NCBI GenBank assembly: GCA_028753945.1 | Contig: JAPNXP010000011.1 | Coordinates: 4,340,001 to 4,404,000 of the forward strand | DNA: 64,000 nt | DNA from: Hexactinellida sp. DTS-2022 | Lineage: Eukaryota > Porifera > Hexactinellida | Reading direction: 5' to 3' | Shown: positions 13,805 through 25,508 of the stretch, piece by piece | How the letters are laid out: each line of letters opens with the position of its first letter | How positions within the stretch are numbered: the stretch's first letter is position 1 | Program-made: the position numbers and the translations under genes | The notes under the pieces: generated by a model | Database searches by the model: none | Told to the model about the DNA's origin: nothing | The model's input: the letters and a program-made list of their open reading frames with translations, nothing else

Positions 13805-13996
13805 CAAGGAATTATCCAGGAGCGCGAGACGCTCCTTTTGGAGGGTGATTTTTGGAAAATTTTAATAAGGAGCGCGAAAATTTGGAATCCTCTCCTATAC
13901 CGTAACATTAAATAGTGATTTAGGCGTATGGAAATTGGATCAGACCAGGATTAAGAGCGTATTTACAATTGGCTGTATAATACACTGCACTGATGG
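13805..13996 (-). repeat. Interspersed repeat of about 200 bases, inverted copy
   Basis: Reverse-complement partner of 11866-12062; GAGCGCGAGACGCTCCTTTT and GGAAATTGGATCAGACC are the most recognisable shared pieces. The two copies lie about 1.8 kb apart, so transcripts crossing both could fold on themselves. Confidence 0.7.
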
Positions 13997-14032
13997 AGAT
14001 TGGAGAGTTAATATATTTTCTCGCCTTATCAA

Positions 14033-14201
14033 CAGTAGAACCTCGTTAGTACGAACACAGTTAATACGAAATTCCGGTTAATATGAAACTATTTCAGTCC
14101 CCTTCAAAGCCTTTTCATTACAAATGATATTGATTAATACGAATTCCGGATAAGGCGATCTTTGACGGTCCCCTGGTGTTCGTACTAACGAGGTTCTACT
14201 G
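14033..14201. mobile_element. Pogo-like MITE, family P1
   Basis: Starts CAGTAGAACCTCGTTAGTAC and ends CTAACGAGGTTCTACTG, followed by TA. One of the best-preserved P1 copies, 169 bases. Confidence 0.85.
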
Positions 14202-15015
14202 TATATATGCAAAACAACCGCAGAATTAAACCCCAAATCATATGAATAACTCTCAACAATAATGTTATATAGTATTTTCGGCGCAAATTCAATATTTCTA
14301 TAGAGCAGTTACATAATTTATATTGTTAACTAATTCCTTTGTCCCTTTCTACAAAAAACAAACATCTGTTGATTTGAACAAACAGTCTAAAACAGCTGAA
14401 TCCTATCAGTTCTCGAATGCTGTATCACAGTATATGGCTTTATTCATTGATTCTAATACTGATTAATACCTTTATTTATTCAATGGAGAAACACAAGGAA
14501 AGTAACACTGTATATTCATATTTCGTTTGTCATTACTAGACATTATTGTGGGAACATGTATTATTATAATATTTAGGGTAGTAAAAGCATGTATTGTTCA
14601 TTAGTGCTAATGTGAATTCATTTGTATTCTTATTGTGAAGAAAGGGTACCTTTTATCAATTGATAGAATTGTTTTGGAATATATTAATTAAATTAAATAT
14701 TTTGTTAAGATAATAAATATCATGTTCAAAACAGTACATGTTAAAAATGTTTTTTTAATGAATTTAATTATTTGGATTAAGTAAATAAAATACTATTTTG
14801 AGAGAACTATATTATAATTTAAAGATGTTACTAACCAAAAATATTTCGGCTTTCTAGCATGAAATAACCAAGGATAGTCTCTAACTTGATAATAACTAAC
14901 AATTGTAAATATATGTTGCTTACAAATTTATTCTGCAATACTGGAATACTGGAATATTAAGATTAAATCTGCTCGCGGGCCTATTTTAATAACGTCAAAT
15001 TTGCATTAATAAACT

Positions 15016-15169
15016 CAGTAAAACATTTAGATAGTGAACACCCTGGGGACCAGCCAAAACGTTCACTTTTCATGATTTATCATAACGTGTGTCTAAAGCA
15101 ATGGGGAAAATTTGGGAACGAGAAAAAGTGTTCATATTTTGGAGGTGTTCACCTTTGGAGGTTTTACTG
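15016..15169. mobile_element. Pogo-like MITE, family P11
   Basis: Starts CAGTAAAACATTTAGATAGT, carries GTGAACACCCTGGGGACCAG, ends TTCACCTTTGGAGGTTTTACTG then TA. A second copy lies at 20612-20786. Confidence 0.75.
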
Positions 15170-15757
15170 TAGTTATTTATTAAAACAGTGGTATTGTATG
15201 AACCCTATCATTTACAACCACTTTTTAGTAAATTATAGTACTCTCATATTTTTCGTTGCACGTTGTATAGTATGTGCATTACGGATTATATTTATTGAAT
15301 AAAATATATGTTCTTATTAACAGAAGATATATTTAATATATACAATTTTAAGTGGAGAATAATGGCAAATAATCAATTTATTGTGACAGCTAGAATATTT
15401 TACTGTTATAATAATATTTTACCCTCTAAAGGAAATTTAAAAAAAATTATTATATCATACCCGAGGGGTAATTCACTTAATTAATACTCAACTTTATTGT
15501 AATGTAGTTTATAGGATCATTAATTAATACTATGACATTATGGCAAGTCAAGTCATAATTTGCTGAAAATTAGCAAATATCGTTTATTCATACATATTAG
15601 AGATAAGAAATTGAATTCTCAGTTGATTAAAACATTAAAATTTTGTAGAATTCGTATTATTTAGTTATATTGAACATTTAGGGTAGAATTCAACTTAATT
15701 TGTAGTCAAAATATAAGAATTCTAAATGAATAAACAAGAATAATATAATTCTAAGAA

Positions 15758-15889
15758 TTACTTATATAACGGCCAACATCTATTTAATCTAATTTTCGGG
15801 TACTAGCAAAGTCATCTTACATCAAAATTCACTTTTGCGAAGCCGGATTTGTATATTGAAAAGGTGTTGGTTGGCCGATATATAAGTAA
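15758..15889. mobile_element. MITE with TTACTTATATAACGGCCAAC ends
   Basis: An element of 132 bases whose ends TTACTTATATAACGGCCAAC and GTTGGCCGATATATAAGTAA are inverted repeats. The core AAATTCACTTTTGCGAAGCC recurs in decayed copies near 16780, 59019 and 62980. The ends lack the CAGT of the pogo-like families, so it belongs to another superfamily. Confidence 0.75.
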
Positions 15890-16445
15890 GCCCTGAATTA
15901 ATGTAATTACTTAACTTCAATATATATTATGTTGGAAGCCACGATGTAATGTAAGCATAATAACCGAACAAGTGTAATCTGTCTCGAGTCAAGGCACTCA
16001 GAAAAGCTTAAGTATTCCAGCTATAATGGGTGAATACTTACAGTAAATTTATGAATCATTTTATATTAAATCGTAACAACAGATGACACGAATATCTACG
16101 TGACATTATGAACTGTCATCTAATGAGAGTAATAACAATTATAAATATTTTGATTAATTTTCCTAAGAAATTTATTATCTACAATAAACTTGTCTATTAC
16201 ATATTATTCTAGGTGCTATAATGAGACTAACCATTTTTAATCAAATTAATTAAATTATTATTGACAATAACAGAGGCTGAATATATTGTTACAGATGTAT
16301 TTACAAATATAGTAAATAGATCTCTATAAAAGGTTTACACATAAATTGTTTTGTAATTTCAGCTGTCAATATTATAACTGACACTGTACTGTCTCGTATG
16401 TCAATTCATTTAATAAATTATTACAACTAACAACCTTGTTACATA

Positions 16446-16619
16446 CAGTGTATGCCAGTTATAAGCACATCGTCGGGAACTGCACTTAATGTGCTTATAA
16501 CCGACATGTTCTTGTAACCGACATATATTATACAGGGTATATGGCAACCGTTTTCCAACATAGTGTGCTTACATCCGATATGTTCTTATAACCGGTATGC
16601 TTATATCCGACATCTACTG
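16446..16619. mobile_element. Pogo-like MITE, family P6
   Basis: Starts CAGTGTATGCCAGTTATAAG, ends TTATATCCGACATCTACTG, with TA on both sides. The interior is built of TTATAAGCACAT / TTATAACCGACATGTTC units. A sister copy in the opposite orientation lies at 19141-19313. Confidence 0.8.
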
Positions 16620-16749
16620 TATTACTTATTCCTCCAACTAATATAAACAAAGAATTAAATGGCTTGTTCCTATAATAATTGGTGAATAATTAATATACAT
16701 TGATTGACAGGTTTTCACTATGCTCGCTTATAGGAAAGCTGTCATTATT

Positions 16750-16905
16750 AATTCGAGTAGAATTGGCCCAAATTTATAAAAACCCTTCGTCTATAAAGAC
16801 TTTAATGCTCTGTCAAGGTTATTTTTAGCTTCAAAAATTCACCTTTGCGAAGCTGGGTGTTATATTAAAAAGGTGTTGCCCAATCTATATCTATAAGAAA
16901 GCCCA
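16750..16905. mobile_element. Decayed copy of the CGGCCAAC-end MITE
   Basis: Keeps the core AAAATTCACCTTTGCGAAGC and AAAAAGGTGTTG; both termini are degraded. Confidence 0.5.
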
Positions 16906-18563
16906 TATTATTACAAATATGCAAATACAGTTATTCGAATAATACGATTTTCAATTATAAACTATGGAATATAATTAAATTTTTTGCAAACAATTTGTAC
17001 GTCACTGGAATGTGCATTAAAAACAAATGAGAAAACAGATGGAATTGACTTGAAAGGTTTGAAAACTTCAAATTTACTAGAAAAGCAGGTATACGATAAA
17101 TTGGCTTCATTTTTTTACGTAGAAATAGAACTTCACAATTATACACTAATTATATCTAGTCTACGAAACTTTTGATTATATTCGCAATAGAATTGCTTGT
17201 TAATAGCTTTTCTAGTTAGTAAGATAAGTAGAAATTATGCATTAAAAGTATAGTAGAAATAGTTAACAGGGAGGATAGCCAGGTATAAATCAGTAGAATC
17301 AATTAGGAGATAGCTTACACGGTTTCTATAAGCGAGATAAAAAGATGATGCAGAAACGTGTGGAAATTAGGATTCAATTAATTTACATTTACTTAATGAA
17401 AGATTATTTGTGTCAACAGAATTTAAAAAGTAATACAAATGCTGTACCGGTTCACAGGGCTTGATTAATTAAACTATTTTGAATTTAGATAATTAGTTAA
17501 TTAATAGATTTATTTCAGATATTAATTCGAACCAGGACTATATACTCCAAACACAACAGTATATACTAATAGAGGAATTTTTCGCTATAAATTTTTTAAA
17601 TTACCTACTCAAAATGTAGGTGTGTAAATATATTATCATGGTGTAAACGATTAGGTCAGTTATAACCATGGATAAGATTTAGTTAGACATAAATCTAAAT
17701 CTATATTACAAATCCATTGTATAACTTATAGACTAGTATAGAGTATAAAGAGATTGTATTAACTATGGATAATTTGAATAAAAGAGTTAATTATTTTAAG
17801 TTCTTAATTAAACATAATAGTCATTATTTCATAAATACGCCAGAATATAATGACTGGAAACAAAATCTGAATCTACATAGATTAGTTGAGTGCTAATTCA
17901 TTTGACTATATTATACGCATATATTTGAATAAATATATGTGATAACCACTACGTATAGATTGTCAGTGTTTGATAAGTAAAATTTAGTAAATGCTGGCTT
18001 CGGTTAATTAATGGGAAACTAGTTTGCATTAAAATACTGTATTTAGGCATAATTAAGTAGAATTATGAGAGCAAATCAAAAACAAATTTTAGTAAAGTAT
18101 TTGAAAACTTTTAATTGAGTTGCAAACTGTCTCATGCTAACAGTTTTACAAAAGTTTTAACAAAAAGAATCCATATTATTTGACCTGGTTATTAGACAAA
18201 GTATAAAATACCAGTTAGTTATCTTGATTTGCTAATGAATGTTGATTTATATTTACGTCATAAATAAATCAATAAATATAGAATTAAGTAAACATTAGAG
18301 TACTAATTAATAACCAGCTTAATTGACTGGAATAATCAATTATCGTTTCAAAGATGATAAAGGAAATATGTAAATAGTCTGTCAACAAATTCCAATGAGG
18401 AAGCCCTTATTCAATTTAATTTAATTTCTGGAAATACTTGTTGAGAGGAAAAGATATAAATGATCTCTATGAATAGCAAATTGGGTTTGGCCATATAATA
18501 TTATTTCTTTATATAATGGTTGTAACCGAATTGTATCAGTATTCGGATTTATTGTCGAATATA

Positions 18564-18716
18564 CAGTAGAACCTCGTTAGTACGAACACCAGGGGACCGT
18601 CAAAAGTATACTCCACTCCTTATCCGGAGTTTGTATTAACCAATATCATTTGTATTGAAAATACTTTGAAAGGGATTAATAGTATTCGTATTAACCGTAC
18701 CAACGAGATTCTACTT
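18564..18716. mobile_element. Pogo-like MITE, family P1
   Basis: Starts CAGTAGAACCTCGTTAGTAC after TA. It ends AACGAGATTCTACT with the last G changed to T, then TA. Confidence 0.8.
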
Positions 18717-18775
18717 TATCTAAAGTATATTGCTAAGATATACGTATTGGTTCGCTGAGCTTAAAAATGTTACTA

Positions 18776-18862
18776 CAGTGTACTCCCGTTATAACGAATA
18801 TCCGGATATAACGAAATGGAATTTACAGGTCCCAAGTACTTAGTTATAACGAGAGTTTACTG
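18776..18862. mobile_element. Short pogo-like MITE, family P4
   Basis: An 87-base element, CAGTGTACTCCCGTTATAAC to TTATAACGAGAGTTTACTG, with TA on both sides. It keeps the P4 words ATATCCGGATATAACGAA and GTCCCAAG. Confidence 0.75.
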
Positions 18863-19140
18863 TATATCCTATGGACCATAAGTGTAGAAGTTTCATGAAA
18901 AATCCTGAGAATTTTGACTGGCAATGAGAGAGTCGAAAGTATAAATTCGCCACTCATCACACAAAATTTCCAAGTTAAATTTAAAAAATTAAAAATAAAC
19001 CTAAAATAACTCCACACTCAATATATTGTTAAATTAATTAATACCCAGACTATTGTACACCTGTTTATTAAGACTGTACATATTTGCATATTAATATACA
19101 ATTCCCTTATTAATTAAGCGGACGTATAATAACAGTATAC

Positions 19141-19313
19141 TATAGATGTCGGATATAAGCACACCGGTTATAAGAACATATCGGATATAAGAACACTATG
19201 TTGGAAAACGGTTGCCATATACCCTATATAATTTATGTCGATTATAAGAACATGCCGGTTATAAGCACATTAAGTGCAGTTCCCGACGATGTGCTTATAA
19301 CCGGCATCCATTG
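19141..19313. mobile_element. Pogo-like MITE, family P6, inverted copy
   Basis: Begins TAGATGTCGGATATAAGCAC (first bases decayed) and ends CCGGCATCCATTG then TA. It is largely the reverse complement of 16446-16619, including CCTATATAATTTATGTCG. Confidence 0.75.
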
Positions 19314-19880
19314 TATTAGTTAAGACTAATCTATTTGTGACTGTATACTATACTATACAGTTCCCACATTCTAAAGTAGACTTGTTCGTATTCTTCTAAG
19401 GAATTTTTGCTATCTGTGAAAACCTTCTGTCCAGGTAAATAATAGTGACAGGATAATAGATAGGAATTAGTAAATAGAATTAAATAATCGCCTTGAAGTA
19501 TCATAGTTATTTAAGTGCCAATTTATGCGAATTTTATTGCATAATAAGGTTACTTATTATATAGAATTGTAAGAGTTCGTTGGTAAATGATTGTTGGAAA
19601 GGTAAATAGAGTTCATTTTTTATCGGCCGTGTTACTATAAAATTCTAGAAATTAATTAATTGGAGCTAAATAAGCATATTAATCACATTTAAGGTGTTAA
19701 TTAATTATGCTTTATTCAAGCAGCCAAATTATTAAATATAGAAATTCTAATGATTCTATTTTCATAATTTGGAGTTTGTACTGTTTGTATGACAGGTCAA
19801 CTACCTTGTATTATTATAACCATGGATATTCTAGACATGACAGTTTAACTACCATGACAATTCTACTTATTTAAAATAAA

Positions 19881-20211
19881 ATCAACTCCCGTTAAAACCA
19901 AGTCGGATATAACGAAGTACCTGCTTATAACGAAGTCATTCATTGGTCCGGAAATCCTTCTATCTTATTCCATTCGGTTACAACGAAAGATATAACGAAG
20001 TCATTTAAATCCCATATAGCCTCTAATCTATTGATTTACTCCGGTTATAACGAATTCTAATTATAACGTACTCCGCTTATAACGAAATCCGTTCATAATG
20101 AACTCCGGTTACAACGATTTCCAACTTTTAATGACTCTTTTAAGATCGAACTCCGCTTATAACGAAATGAAACTACGGTCCCGATCACTTCGTTATAACG
20201 GGAGTTGACTG
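19881..20211. mobile_element. Long P4-related element full of TATAACGAA repeats
   Basis: About 330 bases ending CGTTATAACGGGAGTTGACTG then TA; the left end AATCAACTCCCGTT is decayed. The word TATAACGAA or a close variant occurs many times in both orientations. Probably an expanded relative of family P4. Confidence 0.65.
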
Positions 20212-20437
20212 TAGTACAAGATGGGGAATTTACTAACTCGAGTTTTTTTCAATCTTTTATTAACGAGACTTTATTGTATTGATTAAACCATGGCCAAGAT
20301 TAAACTAATTTATTGATCAAAATAAATATGTACTATTTGAAAATAGTTATAATTATCAATTCATGGGATATTTAGAGAACTCTCTTTAATAATATTGTTG
20401 GCTGCTAAATTAAATCTATCAATCCAAAGTATAATAT

Positions 20438-20585
20438 AATATAACCTTGTTAATACAAACATCAGGGACAGTCAAAATGTGTCATATCCGAATTTGTAAT
20501 AACCAATATCAATTATATTGAAAGGCTTCAAGGGGACTGAAATAGAGTTCGTATTAACCGTGTTGGTACTAACGAGGTTCTACTG
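20438..20585. mobile_element. Pogo-like MITE, family P1
   Basis: The right end ACTAACGAGGTTCTACTG then TA is intact; the left end is decayed (ATAACCTTGTTAATACAAAC). Confidence 0.65.
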
Positions 20586-20611
20586 TAAAGAGTAGCTAAT
20601 AATAGCTAGTA

Positions 20612-20786
20612 CAGTAAAACCTTCAGAAAGTGAACAACCTGGGGACCAGCCAAAACGTTAACTTATGAGAGGTGTTCGCTTTTCATGATTTTCCTTAAAG
20701 GGTGGTTTTCAAACAGTAGAAAAATAATATCTTCATATTTTGGAGTTGTTCATTTTTTGAAGGTGTTCACTTTTGGAGAATTACTG
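20612..20786. mobile_element. Pogo-like MITE, family P11
   Basis: Starts CAGTAAAACCTTCAGAAAGT, carries CTGGGGACCAGCCAAAACGT, ends TTTTGGAGAATTACTG; TA on both sides. Confidence 0.8.
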
Positions 20787-21233
20787 TACATGAATCAATG
20801 AACCATGGATCTATTTAAATACATTCATTGAACTATGTCTCACAAATAGTTAAAATGAGCGCGCCTAATATCTATTGTGCTGACTTTTATACGCCTAAAA
20901 TGATGATTTGTCTGATAATACTAACAATAAATGCCAAGAGTTGACAATAATTATGTTTACTTCAATAATTTTAATGGTTACTAACCATAAATAGGATAAT
21001 ATCCAAATTAACTTGATTATTTTATAATTTAAATTAAGTGTGTAATATCCATAGTTTCTCAATACCCAAACAGTTTATATAACTTTTTTCATGAAATATG
21101 TATGAAGTTGAAAGAGTAGTGAAATCAAAGTTCATAAAGAATTAGTTCTAAAGACAGGAAAATAAGATTTAAGTCTAAAAGTATGCTAAAACTATCTAAT
21201 CTAACTAATACGAGACTACAAATAGATGTGCAT

Positions 21234-22232
21234 CTATGGCTTTCTAATTGATTGGACGAATTTCCAGAGTTCTGAAATTTGTCCACCATCTGATACCTTT
21301 AGAGTTTTGATATAATTTTTGAATTTTTCCTCACTCTTTGGCAGAGACTTGTTGGCTCTCAGTTTAGCTTTGACTGCTTCCATCGATTGTTGCTGGATTT
21401 TCCCTGGTTTGGTGCCTTTAGGCGACTTTTGTTCCTGCGGTGTTTTCCCAGCTGGTTTACCTTTCGCAGGTTTACTTTTCTCTTTCTTCGTAGCCGGTTT
21501 TGCAGTTTCAACCTTTTTCTCAGCAGAAGCATCTGACATTGAATCGTCATCCAAACTAAATCCGTTCTTTCCCTCTTCGCCAGAAAGAGAATCCTCTAAG
21601 TCGATATTAGAATCTTCATCTGAATCGTCATCAGAATCGCCGTCTTTTCCAATCATTTTCAATATTCGCTGTTTAGTAGCCTCCATTGACTCTGGCTTAT
21701 CTTTATCACCGGGTGACACCACAGGCTGTTTCGCTTCTGCTTTGGTTTCAAGTTTGCTTTTCTTAGCGTCGCTAACCGGTGACTCAAACTTCCTTTTCTT
21801 TCCCGGAGCAGTTATTTCTTTCCTCACAATCTCTTCGTTATCAGAGTCGCCCTCGCTTCCACTGGAATCCTCGCCCGCCACGCTATGCTGCACTCCCATT
21901 ATAGAAATGGGACCGACGCCAGCTGTGAGTGAGAAGCTGACTGGCGGATTCAAACTTAGGTTCAGAAGCGTGTGTTCGGAGAGACCCTCCCTCAGACTTA
22001 CGATTGGGAACGTCTGTGTTTCCTCCGCCCCGAATTCAGTTACGATACTCAGTTCCACTATGTTCCGCTCTCCCGTCTTAGCGCCACTGCCGAGCGTGGC
22101 CTGTGAGAGCTCCAGCTTCATGTCTGCGCCGTCGGTGACGTCACTATCGGAGGGCCAGACTACCGTCTTGTTGTCCTTGCTGAGGACTATGCCCCAGGTC
22201 TTCTCGTTATCCGAACCGAAGAATTCAGCCAT
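21234..22232 (-). CDS. Nucleophosmin/nucleoplasmin-family histone chaperone
   Basis: A single-exon protein of 332 residues. Residues 1-119 read as a nucleoplasmin core, the pentamer-forming beta domain that binds histones, with LGSGAKTGERNIVE at 47-60 and PPVSFSLTAGVGPISIMGVQH at 96-116. Acidic stretches follow at 121-134 and 198-220, a bipartite nuclear-localisation-like segment KKRKFESPVSDAKKSK at 145-160, and a Lys-rich region at 239-279. Residues 284-330 resemble the C-terminal three-helix domain of vertebrate NPM1 (SLPKSEEKFKNYIK, ELWKFVQSIRK). W323 is kept at one NPM1 Trp position and F325 replaces the other. The likely site of action is the nucleolus and chromatin. ATG is preceded by TATAG and six bases, a possible 3' splice site just upstream. 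No FKBP domain follows, so it is not an insect-type NPL-FKBP. Confidence 0.88.
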   Translation of the reverse strand: MAEFFGSDNEKTWGIVLSKDNKTVVWPSDSDVTDGADMKLELSQATLGSGAKTGERNIVELSIVTEFGAEETQTFPIVSLREGLSEHTLLNLSLNPPVSFSLTAGVGPISIMGVQHSVAGEDSSGSEGDSDNEEIVRKEITAPGKKRKFESPVSDAKKSKLETKAEAKQPVVSPGDKDKPESMEATKQRILKMIGKDGDSDDDSDEDSNIDLEDSLSGEEGKNGFSLDDDSMSDASAEKKVETAKPATKKEKSKPAKGKPAGKTPQEQKSPKGTKPGKIQQQSMEAVKAKLRANKSLPKSEEKFKNYIKTLKVSDGGQISELWKFVQSIRKP

Positions 22233-22289
22233 TTCAGTCTATAGGAATGTTATAAGCTACAGTGGATAAGACAAGCTGCTAATTAGGAT

Positions 22290-22870
22290 CCTTTGGGACA
22301 GTTTTGGAAAAAATCCGGAAAAAATAGTCCTAGGGGAAAATTAGTCTGGGGGACCAATATTCCATGGAAAAGTGGTCCTAGGAAAATTTTTCCATGGAAT
22401 ATTGGTACCCCGAACCAATTTTCCCGAAAAAATTGGTCCAGTAGACAAATATTCCATGGAAAAGTGGTCCTAGGACATTTTTTCTATGGAAATTTGGTCC
22501 CCCAGACCAATTTTTCCGGGGAGCAATTTTCCAGTGACAGGACAGTTCAAATGTTACGTAACGCTTCCAAGGGGAGGGGTCAACCAATGTGTGACAGACC
22601 ATCCTTTCAGAAAGGATGGTCTGTCACAAACAGGTAAAAAAGTGTGACATAGGGAGGGGTGTATAATTTTCCTGGAGTTTGCGTTATGTATAAATGGTAA
22701 CGTTTGAACGGTCTGTCATGAAAATTGGTCCGGGGACCAAATTCCATGGAATCTTTATCCAATTGTGGGACCAGATTTTTCAGCCAACGATCAAATTTTC
22801 GCAAACATTATATTCCCCCTGGGTCCAAATTTTGGGAACCATTTATCCTGTGACAGGCCACTAAGGAAAG
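22290..22870. repeat. Repeat-built block of TTGGTCC / TTCCATGGAA words
   Basis: Just 5' of the nucleophosmin gene. Words such as TTCCATGGAA, TGGTCCTAGGA and GACCAATTTTTCC recur in both orientations at irregular spacing, giving a higher-GC dyad-rich block. A separate inverted-repeat element (22545-22709) sits inside it. The open frames crossing it look like repeat translations (GKSGPRKIFPW) and are not genes. It may contain the nucleophosmin promoter, but I see no recognisable site. Confidence 0.6.
22545..22709. mobile_element. MITE of the GTTACGTAAC family, with central perfect palindrome
   Basis: Ends GTTCAAATGTTACGTAACGC and GGTAACGTTTGAAC are inverted. At the centre, 22590-22608 is exactly complementary to 22610-22628 (TGTGACAGACCATCCTTTC and its reverse). 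This is the layout of two element halves joined head to head. Related copies lie at 23878 and 35576. Confidence 0.65.
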
Positions 22871-22899
22871 TTTTCTAATCGTCTCCCTAACTATAGTAA

Positions 22900-23548
22900 T
22901 TTGTCCTAATTAAGTAGTCACGTTAATTGGGTTGCGCCAAACAAGCCATGGTTACTTTCAGTGTAAGACTAATGGAATAAGTATGTATAGTATCGCAATA
23001 AATTATGCTTGCCATTTACATAGACTAGACTTTATATGCGACTTGTATACTAAAGTACCATGGATACGTTAGTATATTGAATTAAAAACTATTCAGACTA
23101 TCAACACTTATGCAGTGATGTTGAATTCGGTTTGTCTTATAGAAAGTTCACCTATTAGCAAGCAAATTTCGTGTAAAATACGATTTGCTAATTCGCGAAA
23201 ACATAAATTGCTACCTAAACTAGCTGAGTAATAACTAACTTGTGTCTAATACACTTTGTACTATTGTTAATTTTAAACTATTGTAACATTAATTATTTAA
23301 CAAAAAATATTTTCCACTTTATTTTAAATCTTGAATTTGATTTATTAATTAAGCTTAATCTTCAAAACGAGCGAATATTCGAATATTCGAATATTCGTTT
23401 GATTTAAAAAAAGGTTCGTCCGTTGCATTTCGAATATTCGTTTCAGCCCTTGAGGTAATAATCTCTGATCCCACGTGTGTCTGTGTAAGTCTATTTACTA
23501 AAACCAACAACAAAATTGCTCAATAATATTTATAATTCAACTAACACA
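22900..23548. other. Non-coding stretch
   Basis: AT-rich, with no gene seen. At about 23365-23455 the palindromic word CGAATATTCG is repeated and is followed by GAATATTCGTTTCAGCCCTT, which resembles a hAT-type terminus. Confidence 0.5.
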
Positions 23549-23877
23549 GTTAAGATAGGAATCCGCTTATGGAGTCATTATACAAAGTACGTTCTGTAAC
23601 CGATATCCCATTGGTCAACTGACCAGCTCTTGTAGGCAGATGTATTTATAGAAAGTAGTATATATAGGCTAGTTAGTTGCTGTTAATTTATTGAATTGGA
23701 ACTAAGGAATAATCTCAAACAAACCGACACATAGACACATCTGAAGTGTAATAATTATCGACATAACTATCGACACACTTTGTTGCTAGTTAACACTGCA
23801 AGTGAGTTATTCTAACAATCTTTATGTACATTAGATATTCTAGATATAATAAATAAAATAATTCCTGTAGTAAATTA

Positions 23878-24011
23878 GGGTCCTTTAAACGTTACGTAAC
23901 CAAAGATTCCGAAATTATACAACTCTCTCTATGTTACTCTTTTTGGACCATTTTGTGCAACAAAAAGATGGTCTGTCATACATTGGTTGTTACGTAACAT
24001 TTGAAAGGGAC
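23878..24011. mobile_element. MITE of the GTTACGTAAC family
   Basis: Ends GGTCCTTTAAACGTTACGTA and GTTACGTAACATTTGAAAGG are inverted; the interior contains AAAAAGATGGTCTGTCA. It was present before the duplication, since the equivalent copy is at 35576-35695. Confidence 0.65.
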
Positions 24012-24675
24012 TTTAAATACGATTATCTACATGTCTGTTGGTTTGTTTAATATGAATGGGAACTAATTTGATAACAAATGACAAAAGTGAAAGAATAGTG
24101 TCTTGTTTATATAATTAATGTTAAACTTAAGGGCTTCGGAAAGTTAGTTAGGTCACAATACTTTGTTAGTATTTCGAAGCTTCTTAACACATAAATTGTG
24201 TGGAATTGTCTGCAAGCTAAACCGACTATTAATTAATGTGTATGTAGCGAAGTGCTATTGGTTTTCTCACAGTCACAATATAGTATTTTGATTAAATATA
24301 TAAATACCGTACATTTATAGATTATCGAGTAACAAGTGGAATTACTTTCTGCATCAATATTCCAGAATCCAGATACACACAATCTGAACAAGTTAGTTAC
24401 AATATTAATATTTCTGTATATTCTTAAAATAATTCGGTTATTAGCATGCAAACTAAATTCAGCAATAAGTTTAAACAAATGTTCCCTTGCAGATATTTTT
24501 TTTGTTAATTAATGAACTTATAAAGGCAACTCAAATTGCCTGTGATTTCCATCTGCTACATTTCTCATATACTTATTGCATATGCTTACTTACCATATAT
24601 GGGCATAATGATCATTACACACAAACTATAGGAGATATGCTAGTAGATAGCTATGAATTAAAATAATACAAATAC

Positions 24676-25013
24676 AATGACTCTCTTTGATACGCAAATC
24701 AGAGGAGCGTCGAAATTTCTTCCTATTTTCCCGGAAATTTGTATTAAATGGTGTCAATTTCATATACAGTGGAGTTCGCTTAATAGCAACCCGTGTTTGG
24801 CACTAAATCTGGTTGCTAATAGGCGAAGTTGCTAATGGGGAAATGAAATTAACAGTATTATCAACACTGGGGATCTGAAAAGGTGATGCTAATAAAGCAA
24901 TATTGCTAATAGGGGAGTAGCTAATAAGCAAACCCCACTGTATTTGTTTTAGGCTAGGGGAATTAAACCTTGTACTCCTTAACCGAAATTTCCGTATTGT
25001 ATTAACGAGAGTG
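24676..25013. mobile_element. P1 element interrupted by a P7 element
   Basis: Outer P1 sequence (GAGGAGCGTCGAAATTTCTT; TTAGGCTAGGGGAATTAAAC; ATTAACGAGAGT) is split by the P7 insertion at 24777-24940. The same nesting is present in copy 2 of the duplication. Confidence 0.65.
24777..24940. mobile_element. Pogo-like MITE, family P7
   Basis: Starts CAGTGGAGTTCGCTTAATAG and ends CTAATAAGCAAACCCCACTG, with TA on both sides. The GTTGCTAATAGG-type words inside are family-specific. Confidence 0.8.
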
Positions 25014-25508
25014 CAATCGAGGAATTTATGTGTTTAACAAACAAGTGAATATCCCAATAAAATATAATTATTAATACATAATACAATACAATGAATTCAG
25101 ATTTGCACCTAATCAGATTATAAGTTAGTCTTTGTAAAGTGTTGATGACAATTGAAACTGCAATTTCATTGCTTTGTTAGGAACAATAGACTCATATAAA
25201 TAGAGCTTGTTAGGCATAATTATACAATTATTCTTATTTGTGTTGTTTTGTAGATAATGTTTTATCAGATTTATTCTATAGATTTATTGACAAACAAGTG
25301 AATCTAACTTCAGCATCAACTTTCTAGAGATTCTCACAAGTGAGTTTGAATAATAGTTAATCAATTGATATGTATAATTCTGTTAATTGTATACAAATAT
25401 TACTGTACCCCCTAGTCCTTAGTCGCACTACAAAATAAGTATTTATTATTCATGTATTCGTATTAACATACCTGCAAACTAGTGCAAAGTGCAAACCATA
25501 TAGAAGTA

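Larger units (their letters stand above)
3859..21233. other. Gene-poor stretch with scattered miniature transposons
   Basis: About 17 kb in which I recognise no protein or structural RNA gene on either strand. The open frames here are short, AT-driven and lack recognisable motifs. The identifiable content is miniature inverted-repeat elements (listed separately), AT microsatellites and a perfect hairpin. Small conserved exons or regulatory elements could be missed by eye. Confidence 0.5.

Noticed and set aside
16446-19313. P6 pair considered as the two ends of one 2.9-kb transposon
   Set aside because: Each copy has its own CAGT-type ends or TA flank, and the space between holds no transposase, so two independent MITEs are simpler.
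21319-22269. 316-codon plus-strand open frame opposite nucleophosmin
   Set aside because: It is the antisense shadow of the Ser/Asp/Lys-rich nucleophosmin gene; its Ser/Leu-rich translation has no independent motif.
22293-22637. 114-codon open frame with repeated GKSGPRKIFPW-like words
   Set aside because: The apparent protein repeat is the translation of the TTCCATGGAA / TGGTCC DNA repeat and reads similarly on both strands.
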